From Rhizobium sp. PDO1-076 (GTDB lineage: Bacteria; Pseudomonadota; Alphaproteobacteria; Rhizobiales; Rhizobiaceae), in the NCBI RefSeq assembly GCF_000247475.1, contig NZ_AHZC01000188.1, positions 1-44,429 of the forward strand: a stretch of DNA of 44,429 nucleotides, written 5' to 3'. Numbering within the stretch: position 1 is the stretch's first letter; each line of letters begins with the position of its first letter. Below are positions 32,626 to 39,566 of this stretch, one piece after another. The position numbers and the translations under genes were made by a program. Under the pieces are notes generated by a model, which was given only the letters and a program-made list of their open reading frames with translations, was not told where the DNA came from and made no database searches.

Positions 32626-33660
32626 ATGACGAAGTTCAAGCTCGAGTATATCTGGCTCGATGGCTACAAGCCGGTGCCGAACCTGCGTGGCAAAACGCAG
32701 ATCAAAGAATTCAACGAATTTCCGACCCTGGACCAGCTGCCGCTGTGGGGCTTCGATGGCTCGTCGACGATGCAGGCCGAAGGCCATAGCTCCGACTGCG
32801 TTCTGAAGCCGGTCGCAATCTATCCGGATCCGGCCCGCACCAACGGTGCGCTGGTCATGTGTGAAGTCATGATGCCGGACGGCGTCACCCCGCACTCGAC
32901 CAACAGCCGTGCGACGATTCTCGACGACGAAGGCACCTGGTTCGGCTTCGAACAGGAATATTTCCTCTACCAGGACGGCCGTCCGCTCGGCTTCCCGGAA
33001 AACGGCTTCCCGGCTCCGCAGGGTCCGTATTACACCGGCGTCGGCTACAAGAATGTTGGCGAAATCGCACGCGAAATCGTCGAAGAACATCTCGACCTGT
33101 GCCTCGAAGCCGGCATCAACCATGAAGGCATCAATGCCGAAGTGGCCAAGGGTCAGTGGGAATTCCAGGTTTTCGGCAAGGGCTCCAAGCGCGCCGCCGA
33201 CGAAATCTGGATCGCTCGCTACCTGCTTCTCCGCCTCTGCGAAAAGTACGGCGTCGACGTCGAATTCCATTGCAAGCCGCTCGGCGATACCGACTGGAAC
33301 GGTTCGGGCATGCACTGCAACTTCTCGACCAAGTTCATGCGCGAAGTGGGCGGCAAGGAATATTTCGAAGCCCTCATGGCTGCTTTCGCCAAGAACTGGA
33401 AAGAGCACATCGACGTTTACGGCCCGGACAACCATCTGCGTCTGACCGGCAAGCACGAGACCGCTCCGTGGAACAAGTTCTCCTACGGTATTGCTGACCG
33501 TGGCGCTTCGATCCGCGTTCCGCATTCTTTCGCCAACAACGGCTATAAGGGCTATCTCGAAGATCGCCGCCCGAACAGCCAGGGCTGCCCGTACCAGATC
33601 GCTTCGCGCGTTCTGGCGACGATTGCCGAAGTTCCGGTGGCTGCTTCGGCTGCTGCCTGA
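32626..33660 (+). CDS. glnII: glutamine synthetase type II
   Basis: The 344-residue protein is the short, eukaryotic-type GSII found in rhizobia, Frankia and Streptomyces (about 330-360 residues, against about 470 for GlnA). It makes glutamine from glutamate, ammonium and ATP in the cytoplasm. Family segments are KLEYIWLDGYKPVPNLRGKT, WGFDGSSTMQAEGHSSDC, GQWEFQVFG and GSGMHCNFSTKFM. GSII enzymes are not adenylylated, so control is mainly transcriptional, and a sigma-54 promoter lies upstream. A perfect terminator follows. Its place among ureide catabolic genes fits capture of the ammonium released from purine-derived urea. Confidence 0.97.
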   Translation: MTKFKLEYIWLDGYKPVPNLRGKTQIKEFNEFPTLDQLPLWGFDGSSTMQAEGHSSDCVLKPVAIYPDPARTNGALVMCEVMMPDGVTPHSTNSRATILDDEGTWFGFEQEYFLYQDGRPLGFPENGFPAPQGPYYTGVGYKNVGEIAREIVEEHLDLCLEAGINHEGINAEVAKGQWEFQVFGKGSKRAADEIWIARYLLLRLCEKYGVDVEFHCKPLGDTDWNGSGMHCNFSTKFMREVGGKEYFEALMAAFAKNWKEHIDVYGPDNHLRLTGKHETAPWNKFSYGIADRGASIRVPHSFANNGYKGYLEDRRPNSQGCPYQIASRVLATIAEVPVAASAAA

Positions 33661-33680
33661 TCCATTTCGGTTCGTGATTG

Positions 33681-33713
33681 AAACAGCGCCGGCGATCTTC
33701 GCCGGCGCTGTTT
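33681..33713 (+). terminator. strong rho-independent terminator of glnII
   Basis: AACAGCGCCGGCGA and TCGCCGGCGCTGTT form a 14-base-pair perfect stem around TCT, with one more A-T pair outside, followed by TTCGTTT. It starts 21 bases after the glnII stop and should isolate glnII from the following mntA gene. Confidence 0.88.
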
Positions 33714-33805
33714 TCGTTTCCGGCAGGGGTGCAAGGTGTGCGAACCGTCCACGCTTTCTCCGCTGTGACGATTGCTCTATATTGAGAGGGCAAGGGAGAA
33801 TGGTC

Positions 33806-34099
33806 ATGCGTCCGTCCGAGATGCTGGAGAAAAATCGGGAAGCGATCCGCGAGGCGACGAAACGCAACAACGCTACAAATCCGCGTGTGTTCGGGTCGGT
33901 TGCGCGCGGCGAGGATCGCGCCGACAGCGACATCGACATTCTGGTGGACACGCTCCCGGGCACGACGCTGTTTGATCTTGGTGGGCTGCAGTTTGAGCTG
34001 GAACAGTTGATGAAGCCGACCTCCATCCATCTGCTGGTTCCTGGAGACTTTCCAGACTCCGTGCGCCAGAGTGTGCTTGCGGAGGCGCGCGCGATATGA
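33806..34099 (+). CDS. MntA-like nucleotidyltransferase (MNT) antitoxin
   Basis: The 97-residue protein is a minimal nucleotidyltransferase. The GSX10DXD signature is complete (Gly30-Ser31 ... Asp42-Ile-Asp44 in GSVARGEDRADSDIDILV). The third carboxylate, normally Asp in a VDLV strand, is His here (SIHLLV), which might weaken catalysis. In HepT/MntA systems this protein AMPylates the HEPN toxin and thereby neutralises it. ATG at 33806, eight bases after GGAG, is preferred to the ATG at 33800. It overlaps the HEPN gene by four bases (ATGA). Confidence 0.88.
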   Translation: MRPSEMLEKNREAIREATKRNNATNPRVFGSVARGEDRADSDIDILVDTLPGTTLFDLGGLQFELEQLMKPTSIHLLVPGDFPDSVRQSVLAEARAI

Positions 34100-34458
34100 C
34101 GCAAGAGCGCCTTATCGCCAATCTCGATGAAATGGAGCAGATTGCAAGGGAGACTGCTGGGTTCGTGGCCGGCGCCACATTCGAAAGCTTCATGACTGAC
34201 TTGTTGATGCAGCGCGCGCTCGGGATGAACCTCCTGATGATCGGCGAGGCTGCAAGCCGGCTTGTCGAAGAAAGCCCAGACTTCGTCACCGACCATCCCG
34301 AGGTGCCTTGGCAGAAAATTCGTGGGATGCGTCACCGGATTGCCCACAATTATTTTCGTATTGATCTCGAAACGATATGGTCAACAGCGACATCTGCCGT
34401 GCCGGATCTTCTCAAGCTCATTGTGGAAATCCGTAACCCGAGAATGCAGGGAGAATAA
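34096..34458 (+). CDS. HepT-like HEPN-domain (DUF86) toxin
   Basis: The 120-residue helical protein is a DUF86/HepT HEPN protein. The RX4HXY nuclease motif is intact (Arg79 to His84-Asn-Tyr86 in MRHRIAHNYFRID). HepT toxins cut RNA or tRNA until modified by their MNT partner. The gene overlaps mntA by ATGA, as in known pairs. Its stop is six bases before the GTG of allA, and the probable allA ribosome site (GGGAGA) lies inside the end of this gene, so toxin and purine genes are probably on one transcript. Confidence 0.88.
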   Translation: MTQERLIANLDEMEQIARETAGFVAGATFESFMTDLLMQRALGMNLLMIGEAASRLVEESPDFVTDHPEVPWQKIRGMRHRIAHNYFRIDLETIWSTATSAVPDLLKLIVEIRNPRMQGE

Positions 34459-34464
34459 ACGCGC

Positions 34465-34965
34465 GTGCCCAGTATCCTTTCCATCCAGCCACTGACGGCT
34501 GAGGCATTCGAGCCATTCGGCGAGGTGATCGAAGCCACTCCTTCCAGCATGCGGCTTATCAATGGCGGTACGACCGAGCGGTTTCACGCGCTATCGTCGC
34601 CGGAGGTGATCGGCGAGGGCGCGCGTGTCATTCTCAATATCTTTCGCGGGCAGCCGCGTGCCTTTCCCTATGCGGTCGGCATGATGGAGAGGCATCCGCT
34701 GGGCAGCCAGAGTTTCACGCCTTTGTCGGGCCGGCCATTCCTGGTTGCGGTGTCGGTTGATGAGGGTGGGCAGCCGGGGCGCCCGCAGGTGTTTTATGCG
34801 CAAGCCCATCAAGGTGTAAACTACCGGTGCAATGTCTGGCATCATCCCCTTATGACAATCGACGAGGCCAGCGATTTTCTGGTTGCCGATCGCGACGGGC
34901 CGGGGAACAATCTCGAGGAATACTTCTTCGTCCATCCCTTCGTGATTCTGGAGCCTCGCCCATGA
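34465..34965 (+). CDS. allA: ureidoglycolate lyase
   Basis: The 166-residue cupin-fold protein is AllA, which splits ureidoglycolate to glyoxylate and urea, the last step of the pathway. It has the family opening [20 protein letters not shown], the conserved [16 protein letters not shown] and the C-terminal EEYFFVHPF. It starts with GTG at 34465 behind GGGAGA. Its end overlaps uraH by ATGA. It belongs to the transcription unit mntA-hepT-allA-uraH-phosphoesterase. Confidence 0.95.
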   Translation: MPSILSIQPLTAEAFEPFGEVIEATPSSMRLINGGTTERFHALSSPEVIGEGARVILNIFRGQPRAFPYAVGMMERHPLGSQSFTPLSGRPFLVAVSVDEGGQPGRPQVFYAQAHQGVNYRCNVWHHPLMTIDEASDFLVADRDGPGNNLEEYFFVHPFVILEPRP

Positions 34966-35318
34966 CTGGCCTTACCACCCATGTGCTCGATACTGCGCTT
35001 GGCAAACCTGCCCAAGGGTTGAAAATCCACCTGATGCGCATGGGGGGCGATGAGGCGGAGCTGGTGAAAACCGTGTTCACCAATGATGACGGCCGGGTCG
35101 ATGGCGGACCCATTCTTGCGGGAGACGAATTCCAGGCCGGGCAATACGAACTGCTGTTTCACGCCGGCGACTATTTGAAAGCCAGAGGCTTTGCGCTGGC
35201 CGATCCGCTGTTCCTCGATGTTATCCCGATCCGGTTCGGCATATCCGACACCACGGCGCACTATCATGTGCCGTTGCTGCTTTCTCCTTATGGTTATTCG
35301 ACATACAGGGGAAGCTGA
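34962..35318 (+). CDS. uraH: 5-hydroxyisourate hydrolase (transthyretin-like)
   Basis: The 118-residue protein opens with [20 protein letters not shown] and ends with the diagnostic YRGS, which defines HIU hydrolases. The catalytic His near residue 7 is present, and the second conserved His lies in AHYHVPLLL. It hydrolyses 5-hydroxyisourate, the product of PuuD, to OHCU, the substrate of UraD. It overlaps allA (ATGA) and the next gene (TGATG). Confidence 0.96.
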   Translation: MTGLTTHVLDTALGKPAQGLKIHLMRMGGDEAELVKTVFTNDDGRVDGGPILAGDEFQAGQYELLFHAGDYLKARGFALADPLFLDVIPIRFGISDTTAHYHVPLLLSPYGYSTYRGS

Positions 35319-36064
35319 TGCGTTTTGCAGCAATCGCCGACGTGCACGGCAACTGCCTTGCCCTTGAAGCCGTCCTTGCCGATATCGCGGCGCAAGGCGT
35401 CGAGACGGGCGATATCGTCAATCTCGGTGACAGTCTGTCGGGACCGCTGGAAGCCGGACGTACCGCCGACCGCCTGGTCGGACTTGGGTTGACGACGGTC
35501 TGTGGCAATCACGACCGGTATCTGATCGAACATGCGGCCGGCGACATGCATAGCTGGGAAGCGGATGCCTATGCGCAGCTCTCTCCTGAGCATCTCGACT
35601 GGTTGCGAGAGTTGCCGTTCTCGCGCGTCTTTCGCGACGAGATCTTTCTGTGCCATGCGACACCGACAAGTGACAATGTTTACTGGCTTGAAGCGGTGAG
35701 CGAGCAGGGCCATGTGCATCTGCGACCGAAAGCCGAGATCGAGGCTTTTGCCGAGGGTGTGCGTCAGCCGCTTATTCTCTGCGGCCATTCTCATATCCCC
35801 CGGGCGGTGCGGTTGACGGATGGGCGGTTGATCGTCAATCCCGGCAGCATCGGCGGTCCGGGCTATGACGATGACACTCCGTATTTTCACAAGGTCGAGA
35901 CGGGCACGCCGCTGGCGTCCTACGCGATCTTGGAGAAGACGTCAGCCGGTTGGTCAGTCAGTTTCCGGCTGGTGCCTTATGACAACATGGCGATGTCGCG
36001 GCTGGCCGCCGAGAAGGGGCGCGCCGATTGGTCTGTGGCCCTGGCCGGCGGTTGGCTGGATTGA
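35318..36064 (+). CDS. metallophosphoesterase, YfcE-like
   Basis: The 248-residue protein has all calcineurin-like motifs: ADVHGN near the start, NLGDSLSGP, CGNHDR, then CHATP and CGHSHIPR, which bind two metal ions. The length suits a stand-alone phosphodiesterase or phosphatase. Its ATG overlaps the uraH stop by one base, so it is translationally coupled to the ureide genes. No purine phosphoesterase has an established place in this pathway, so its substrate is open. A stem-loop follows. Confidence 0.9.
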   Translation: MRFAAIADVHGNCLALEAVLADIAAQGVETGDIVNLGDSLSGPLEAGRTADRLVGLGLTTVCGNHDRYLIEHAAGDMHSWEADAYAQLSPEHLDWLRELPFSRVFRDEIFLCHATPTSDNVYWLEAVSEQGHVHLRPKAEIEAFAEGVRQPLILCGHSHIPRAVRLTDGRLIVNPGSIGGPGYDDDTPYFHKVETGTPLASYAILEKTSAGWSVSFRLVPYDNMAMSRLAAEKGRADWSVALAGGWLD

Positions 36065-36070
36065 CGGCAG

Positions 36071-36111
36071 AAGGCGCCTGAGCGACAGGCGTGTTGGTCA
36101 ACAGGCGCCTT
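36071..36111. terminator. stem-loop between the phosphoesterase and LldD-like genes
   Basis: AAGGCGCCTG and CAGGCGCCTT form a perfect ten-base-pair stem with a 21-base loop that contains a smaller GTTG/CAAC pairing. It is shared by two convergent genes and has no clear T tract. Confidence 0.55.
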
Positions 36112-36135
36112 GCTCAACCAAGTGAGGCCGAGCCT

Positions 36136-37281
36136 TCAGAACGGGCTTTCGGCGATGATATTCCGGTCAACATCGGCGAGGTGACGCTTGCCACACAGCG
36201 CCATGGTGACATCCATTTCCTTCTGGATAATCTCCAATGCCTTGGTGACGCCCTGCTTGCCCATGGCGCCCAGGCCGTAAAGAAACGGGCGGCCGATATA
36301 GGTGCCCTTGGCGCCAAGCGCGATCGCCTTCAGCACGTCCTGGCCTGAGCGGATGCCGCCATCCAGATGCACTTCGATCTGGTCGCCGACGGCATCGACG
36401 ATGCGCGGCAGCATGGCGATGGAGGAATGGGCGCTGTCGAGTTGGCGTCCGCCATGGTTCGAGACGATGATGGCATCTGCGCCGGTCTTCGCGGCCATCT
36501 GTGCGTCTTCGACATCCAGGATGCCCTTGATGATCAGCTTGCCGCCCCAACGCTCCTTGATCCAGGCGACATCGTCCCAGGAGAGCTTGGGGTCGAACTG
36601 TTCGTTTGTCCAGGCACCGAGCGAGGCGAGGTCGGAGACGTTCTTGGCATGGCCATGGATGTTGCGGAACGTGCGGCGCTGGGTGTGCAGCATGTCCCAG
36701 CACCAGCGCGGCCGCATGGCCATCTGGAAAAGATGTTTCGGCGTCAGGCGCGGCGGGGCCGACAGGCTGTTGCGAATGTCCTTGTGACGCTGGCCGAGAA
36801 TCTGCAGGTCGGCGGTCAGAACGAGAGCCGAGCACTTGGCGGCGCGGGCGCGCTCGATCAGGTTTATCACGAAATCGCGGTCGCGCATTACATAGAGCTG
36901 GAACCAGAAGGGGCGCCTCGTCACCGAGGCAACATCCTCGATCGAGCAGATGCTCATGGTCGACAGGGTGAAAGGAACCCCGAATTCCTCTGCTGCCTGG
37001 GCCGCCAGCATTTCGCCGTCGGCATGCTGCATGCCGGTCAGGCCCGTCGGAGAAAGGGCCACCGGCATCGTCACTTTCTCGCCGATCATCGTCGTTTCCA
37101 GCGACCGATTGCTCATGTCGACCAGAACGCGCTGGCGCAGCTTTATCCGCGCATAGTCGCTCTCGTTCGCCCGGTAGGTCGATTCCGTATAGGAACCGCT
37201 GTCGGCATAGTCGAAGAATAGTTTTGGCACGCGCTTGCGCGCCAGCTTCTTCAGGTCGGCGATTTCGAGGATCGGTGCCAT
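36136..37281 (-). CDS. FMN-dependent alpha-hydroxy acid dehydrogenase, LldD-like
   Basis: The 381-residue protein is a TIM-barrel flavoenzyme of the L-lactate/glycolate oxidase family. Conserved parts are LFFDYADSGSYTE, PVALSPTGLTGMQHADGE, and the catalytic His and Arg segment IIVSNHGGRQLDSAHSSI, followed by VHLDGGIRSGQDVLKAI for FMN binding. It oxidises an L-2-hydroxy acid such as lactate and probably feeds the quinone pool. It stands alone here, convergent with the phosphoesterase; the ureidoglycolate-derived C2 acids glyoxylate/glycolate are possible but unproved substrates. Confidence 0.93.
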   Translation of the reverse strand: MAPILEIADLKKLARKRVPKLFFDYADSGSYTESTYRANESDYARIKLRQRVLVDMSNRSLETTMIGEKVTMPVALSPTGLTGMQHADGEMLAAQAAEEFGVPFTLSTMSICSIEDVASVTRRPFWFQLYVMRDRDFVINLIERARAAKCSALVLTADLQILGQRHKDIRNSLSAPPRLTPKHLFQMAMRPRWCWDMLHTQRRTFRNIHGHAKNVSDLASLGAWTNEQFDPKLSWDDVAWIKERWGGKLIIKGILDVEDAQMAAKTGADAIIVSNHGGRQLDSAHSSIAMLPRIVDAVGDQIEVHLDGGIRSGQDVLKAIALGAKGTYIGRPFLYGLGAMGKQGVTKALEIIQKEMDVTMALCGKRHLADVDRNIIAESPF

Positions 37282-37412
37282 GCTCTGGTTCTCCGGAATG
37301 TTCCTGGTTCCGCCATATCATGGCAATGGGGCGGCTGTGAACAGGGATGAGCTCAACAGGTAAAATAATTTTACCTGTCGATATGGAGCCTTGCTTTCAG
37401 TCGCTGCGGAGA

Positions 37413-37898
37413 TCAGGCCGGCCGGGAGCCCTGGCGGCGCAAGCGAACCATCTGGACGGTCAGTCCGACGACCAAGAGCACCGCGAGGGCGGCCTGGGCG
37501 CCCAAGAGGATGGGTGAATTCAGATCGGTGACAAAAGGGTTGCCGTCGGGTACGCGACGCAGGGTTTCGCTGACGGCGGGGACCATCAGCAGGAATGCCG
37601 TCAGGCTGAGGAAGATCGTTTCCAGATAGCGCGCCGCCCGTCCCAAGGCCGTCACATGGCCGACCCCATAGCCGGCAAGCAGGAGACATAGCGTGACCGC
37701 GCCGATGATTGGGCTTGCCGCCTGATGCGCAACGAGGAAAACGGTCAGGGAGCCGATCAGCATCGAGATGAAATAGAACGCGCCAGCCGTGGTGCGGGCA
37801 GCGATGCGTCCGTAGCGGGCGAACATGTAGATGGCAAGCGGAATGGCCGGCAAGCTGCCGAGTGTATGAAGCCATCCGAGGGGCGAGATTCCGAACAT
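37413..37898 (-). CDS. unrecognised integral membrane protein
   Basis: The 161-residue protein has four or five predicted membrane helices and little soluble sequence (opening MFGISPLGWLHTLGSLPAIP). I do not recognise the family. ATG at 37898, seven bases after AAGGA, is preferred to 37904. It lies downstream of the TetR gene on the same strand after a 114-base gap, and a palindrome matching the one before tetR lies 66 bases before its start. It is therefore probably the main target of that regulator and may carry or sense the ligand. Confidence 0.8.
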   Translation of the reverse strand: MFGISPLGWLHTLGSLPAIPLAIYMFARYGRIAARTTAGAFYFISMLIGSLTVFLVAHQAASPIIGAVTLCLLLAGYGVGHVTALGRAARYLETIFLSLTAFLLMVPAVSETLRRVPDGNPFVTDLNSPILLGAQAALAVLLVVGLTVQMVRLRRQGSRPA

Positions 37899-37963
37899 GT
37901 GCATTTCCTTTGTCTGCGTGCCGCTCCTCCATAAGGACATGAGCGATATCTCGTTGAGTCTAT

Positions 37964-37977
37964 CTACTAATTGGTAG
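37964..37977 (-). promoter_or_regulatory. predicted TetR operator before the membrane protein gene
   Basis: CTACTAATTGGTAG is a 14-base dyad with one symmetric mismatch, and it shares the pattern CTACYAAYTRGTAG with the site at 38606-38619. It lies 66 bases upstream of the membrane protein start, in its promoter region. Confidence 0.7.
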
Positions 37978-38012
37978 GTTTTGTAGGTGTTTGATGAATG
38001 TCTCCGACACGT

Positions 38013-38597
38013 TCAGGCTTTACCCGACAGGCGTTGCAGGATTGTCCCCTTTACGGTGCTGAAGATCTCGGGACTGCCATAGGCGCGGGCGGACAGCATG
38101 GCCCCATGAACGGTGGCAAGAAAGGCTTCCGCCTCGGCCTCGGGCGAAGCACTTAGGACGAGGACGTTTTCCGCTACGCCGCGCTGCATGGCGCGCGTCA
38201 GCCAGGCCGATAGGGTACGGAAGTGCGCCTTCACCTCATGGTGGACTTCTTCCGGCAAAAGCTGTGCTTCACCGGCCAACAGCGCGCAGACACAGAAGGG
38301 TGCGCTATTGTCCAGAATGCAGGCTTCCCAATAGCCGAGATAGGCGCGCAATTGCCCCAGCGGATCCGCGACATTGTGCTCCAGTTTCACCAAGCCTGCC
38401 TCGGCCTCCTGCCGATAGCGGGCCACAAGCGTGCGGACCAGATCGGCCTTGCTCGGGAAATGATGATGGATGCTGGCATTGCGAATGCCGACGACCTTGG
38501 CGATGTCGGCATAACTGAACCCGTTGTAGCCGCCAGCGACAATCAGGGTGCGCGCGCAATGCAGAATTTGATCCGAGGTGCTGGAAAGATTGCTCAT
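38013..38597 (-). CDS. TetR-family transcriptional regulator
   Basis: The 194-residue protein has a TetR helix-turn-helix at about residues 10-55 (FSYADIAKVVGIRNASIHHH, FPSKADLVRTL) and a ligand domain from about residue 70 to the end with two Cys in APFCVCALLAGEAQL. ATG at 38597 is preferred to an upstream start at 38612. It should repress itself and the membrane protein gene through the two matching palindromes. The ligand is unknown. Confidence 0.93.
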   Translation of the reverse strand: MSNLSSTSDQILHCARTLIVAGGYNGFSYADIAKVVGIRNASIHHHFPSKADLVRTLVARYRQEAEAGLVKLEHNVADPLGQLRAYLGYWEACILDNSAPFCVCALLAGEAQLLPEEVHHEVKAHFRTLSAWLTRAMQRGVAENVLVLSASPEAEAEAFLATVHGAMLSARAYGSPEIFSTVKGTILQRLSGKA

Positions 38598-38605
38598 GGA
38601 TTTGC

Positions 38606-38619
38606 CTACCAACTAGTAG
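38606..38619 (-). promoter_or_regulatory. predicted TetR operator before tetR
   Basis: CTACCAACTAGTAG lies eight bases before the tetR start, overlapping the likely leader or promoter. It is a dyad with one symmetric mismatch and matches the site before the membrane protein gene at twelve of fourteen positions. Confidence 0.7.
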
Positions 38620-38677
38620 GTAAATTGTCAAGCTGCGGCGTCCGCGGCTTGGCGAGGCCCGAAGTCTGGCGGTTTTC

Positions 38678-39112
38678 TCAGAAATGTTCGCCCGAACGGA
38701 ACGGCCCGACGCGGATGCCGGCGGCGATCAGGTAGGCAGTCGACCAGCCGATCAGCAGGAAGCCGTTGACGCCTTCAAGTGCTGCCAGCATGCGCCATTC
38801 CGGATGCGGCACCACATCGCCAAAGCCGACGGTGGAGAATGTGGTGGTGGAGAAATAAAGCGCGGTCTCGAAATCATCAACGACGCCGATCAGGGTGAAG
38901 CCCGCCGCCCAGAGCCAGACCTCGGCGGTCAGCACACCAAAGACGCCGATAACCACGGTGTTCATGGCAAGCATGCGGCTGCGATGGCCATGCAGGCGGA
39001 TGCGATCGGTGACAAAGCTCATCGCGTGGGTCACCGCGATCAGCCCGATCGTGTGGATCACCACCGTCAGCGAGATCATCAGCGTTCCAAGCGCGAGGTT
39101 GATGGCCAGCAT
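38678..39112 (-). CDS. two-helix potassium channel protein
   Basis: The 144-residue protein has membrane helices at about residues 8-30, 50-75 and 108-132 and a pore loop with selectivity filter Thr94-Val-Gly-Phe-Gly-Asp99 (STTTFSTVGFGDVVP). It belongs to the Ion_trans_2 group and probably assembles as a tetramer in the inner membrane. No RCK/TrkA domain is attached, so gating by a cytosolic ligand is not suggested. It follows the DUF3052 gene on the same strand after 27 bases and may share its transcript. Confidence 0.88.
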   Translation of the reverse strand: MLAINLALGTLMISLTVVIHTIGLIAVTHAMSFVTDRIRLHGHRSRMLAMNTVVIGVFGVLTAEVWLWAAGFTLIGVVDDFETALYFSTTTFSTVGFGDVVPHPEWRMLAALEGVNGFLLIGWSTAYLIAAGIRVGPFRSGEHF

Positions 39113-39139
39113 GCAAGGTTCTCCGGATGTTTGCGGTTT

Positions 39140-39559
39140 TCAGCGCAGTTCCTTGCGTATCACGAATTTCAGTCCGGACCAGATCTCGGTCAGCGCGCAG
39201 ACCTTCACGTCGACCAGGCCGATCGGCAGGAAGACGGTGCGTAGCACGTCCTCGGTGATGGTGGTCGGGACTTTTGAGGCCTTTTTCGGCCAGGAGATCC
39301 ACAACATGCCGGTCGGCTTCAGCATAACCTTCAGTTGCCCGGCATGGCCTTCAAGCCTTCCACGGTCCGTCTCGAACACGTGAATATAGTCGAGTTGTGT
39401 GCCTGCTGCCTGATCGAGATCCCCGGCATGGCGGGCATCCGGCAGTTCGGCTGCGAGATAGGCGAGGTCGTCGGGCAGTGCGACGAAAAGGGCAGCAAAT
39501 TCCGGCTTTAATCCGAGTTTCTTCGGAAGAGGGGTGCCGGAATAGCCGCTTTCGCTCAT
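39140..39559 (-). CDS. DUF3052 family protein
   Basis: The 139-residue protein matches DUF3052 (opening MSESGYSGTPLPKKLGLKPE, with ALFVALPDD and MLWISWPKKASKVPTTITED), a family found across bacteria without an established function. There is no signal or membrane segment. ATG at 39559 is seven bases after the guaD stop, and the frame to 39631 is a guaD shadow. It is probably co-transcribed with guaD and the channel gene. Confidence 0.88.
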   Translation of the reverse strand: MSESGYSGTPLPKKLGLKPEFAALFVALPDDLAYLAAELPDARHAGDLDQAAGTQLDYIHVFETDRGRLEGHAGQLKVMLKPTGMLWISWPKKASKVPTTITEDVLRTVFLPIGLVDVKVCALTEIWSGLKFVIRKELR

Positions 39560-39566
39560 CTGATCC

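Noticed and set aside
32623-34347. 574-residue open frame on the minus strand
   Set aside because: It runs antisense through glnII, its terminator and the mntA/hepT genes, all of which have strong family support.
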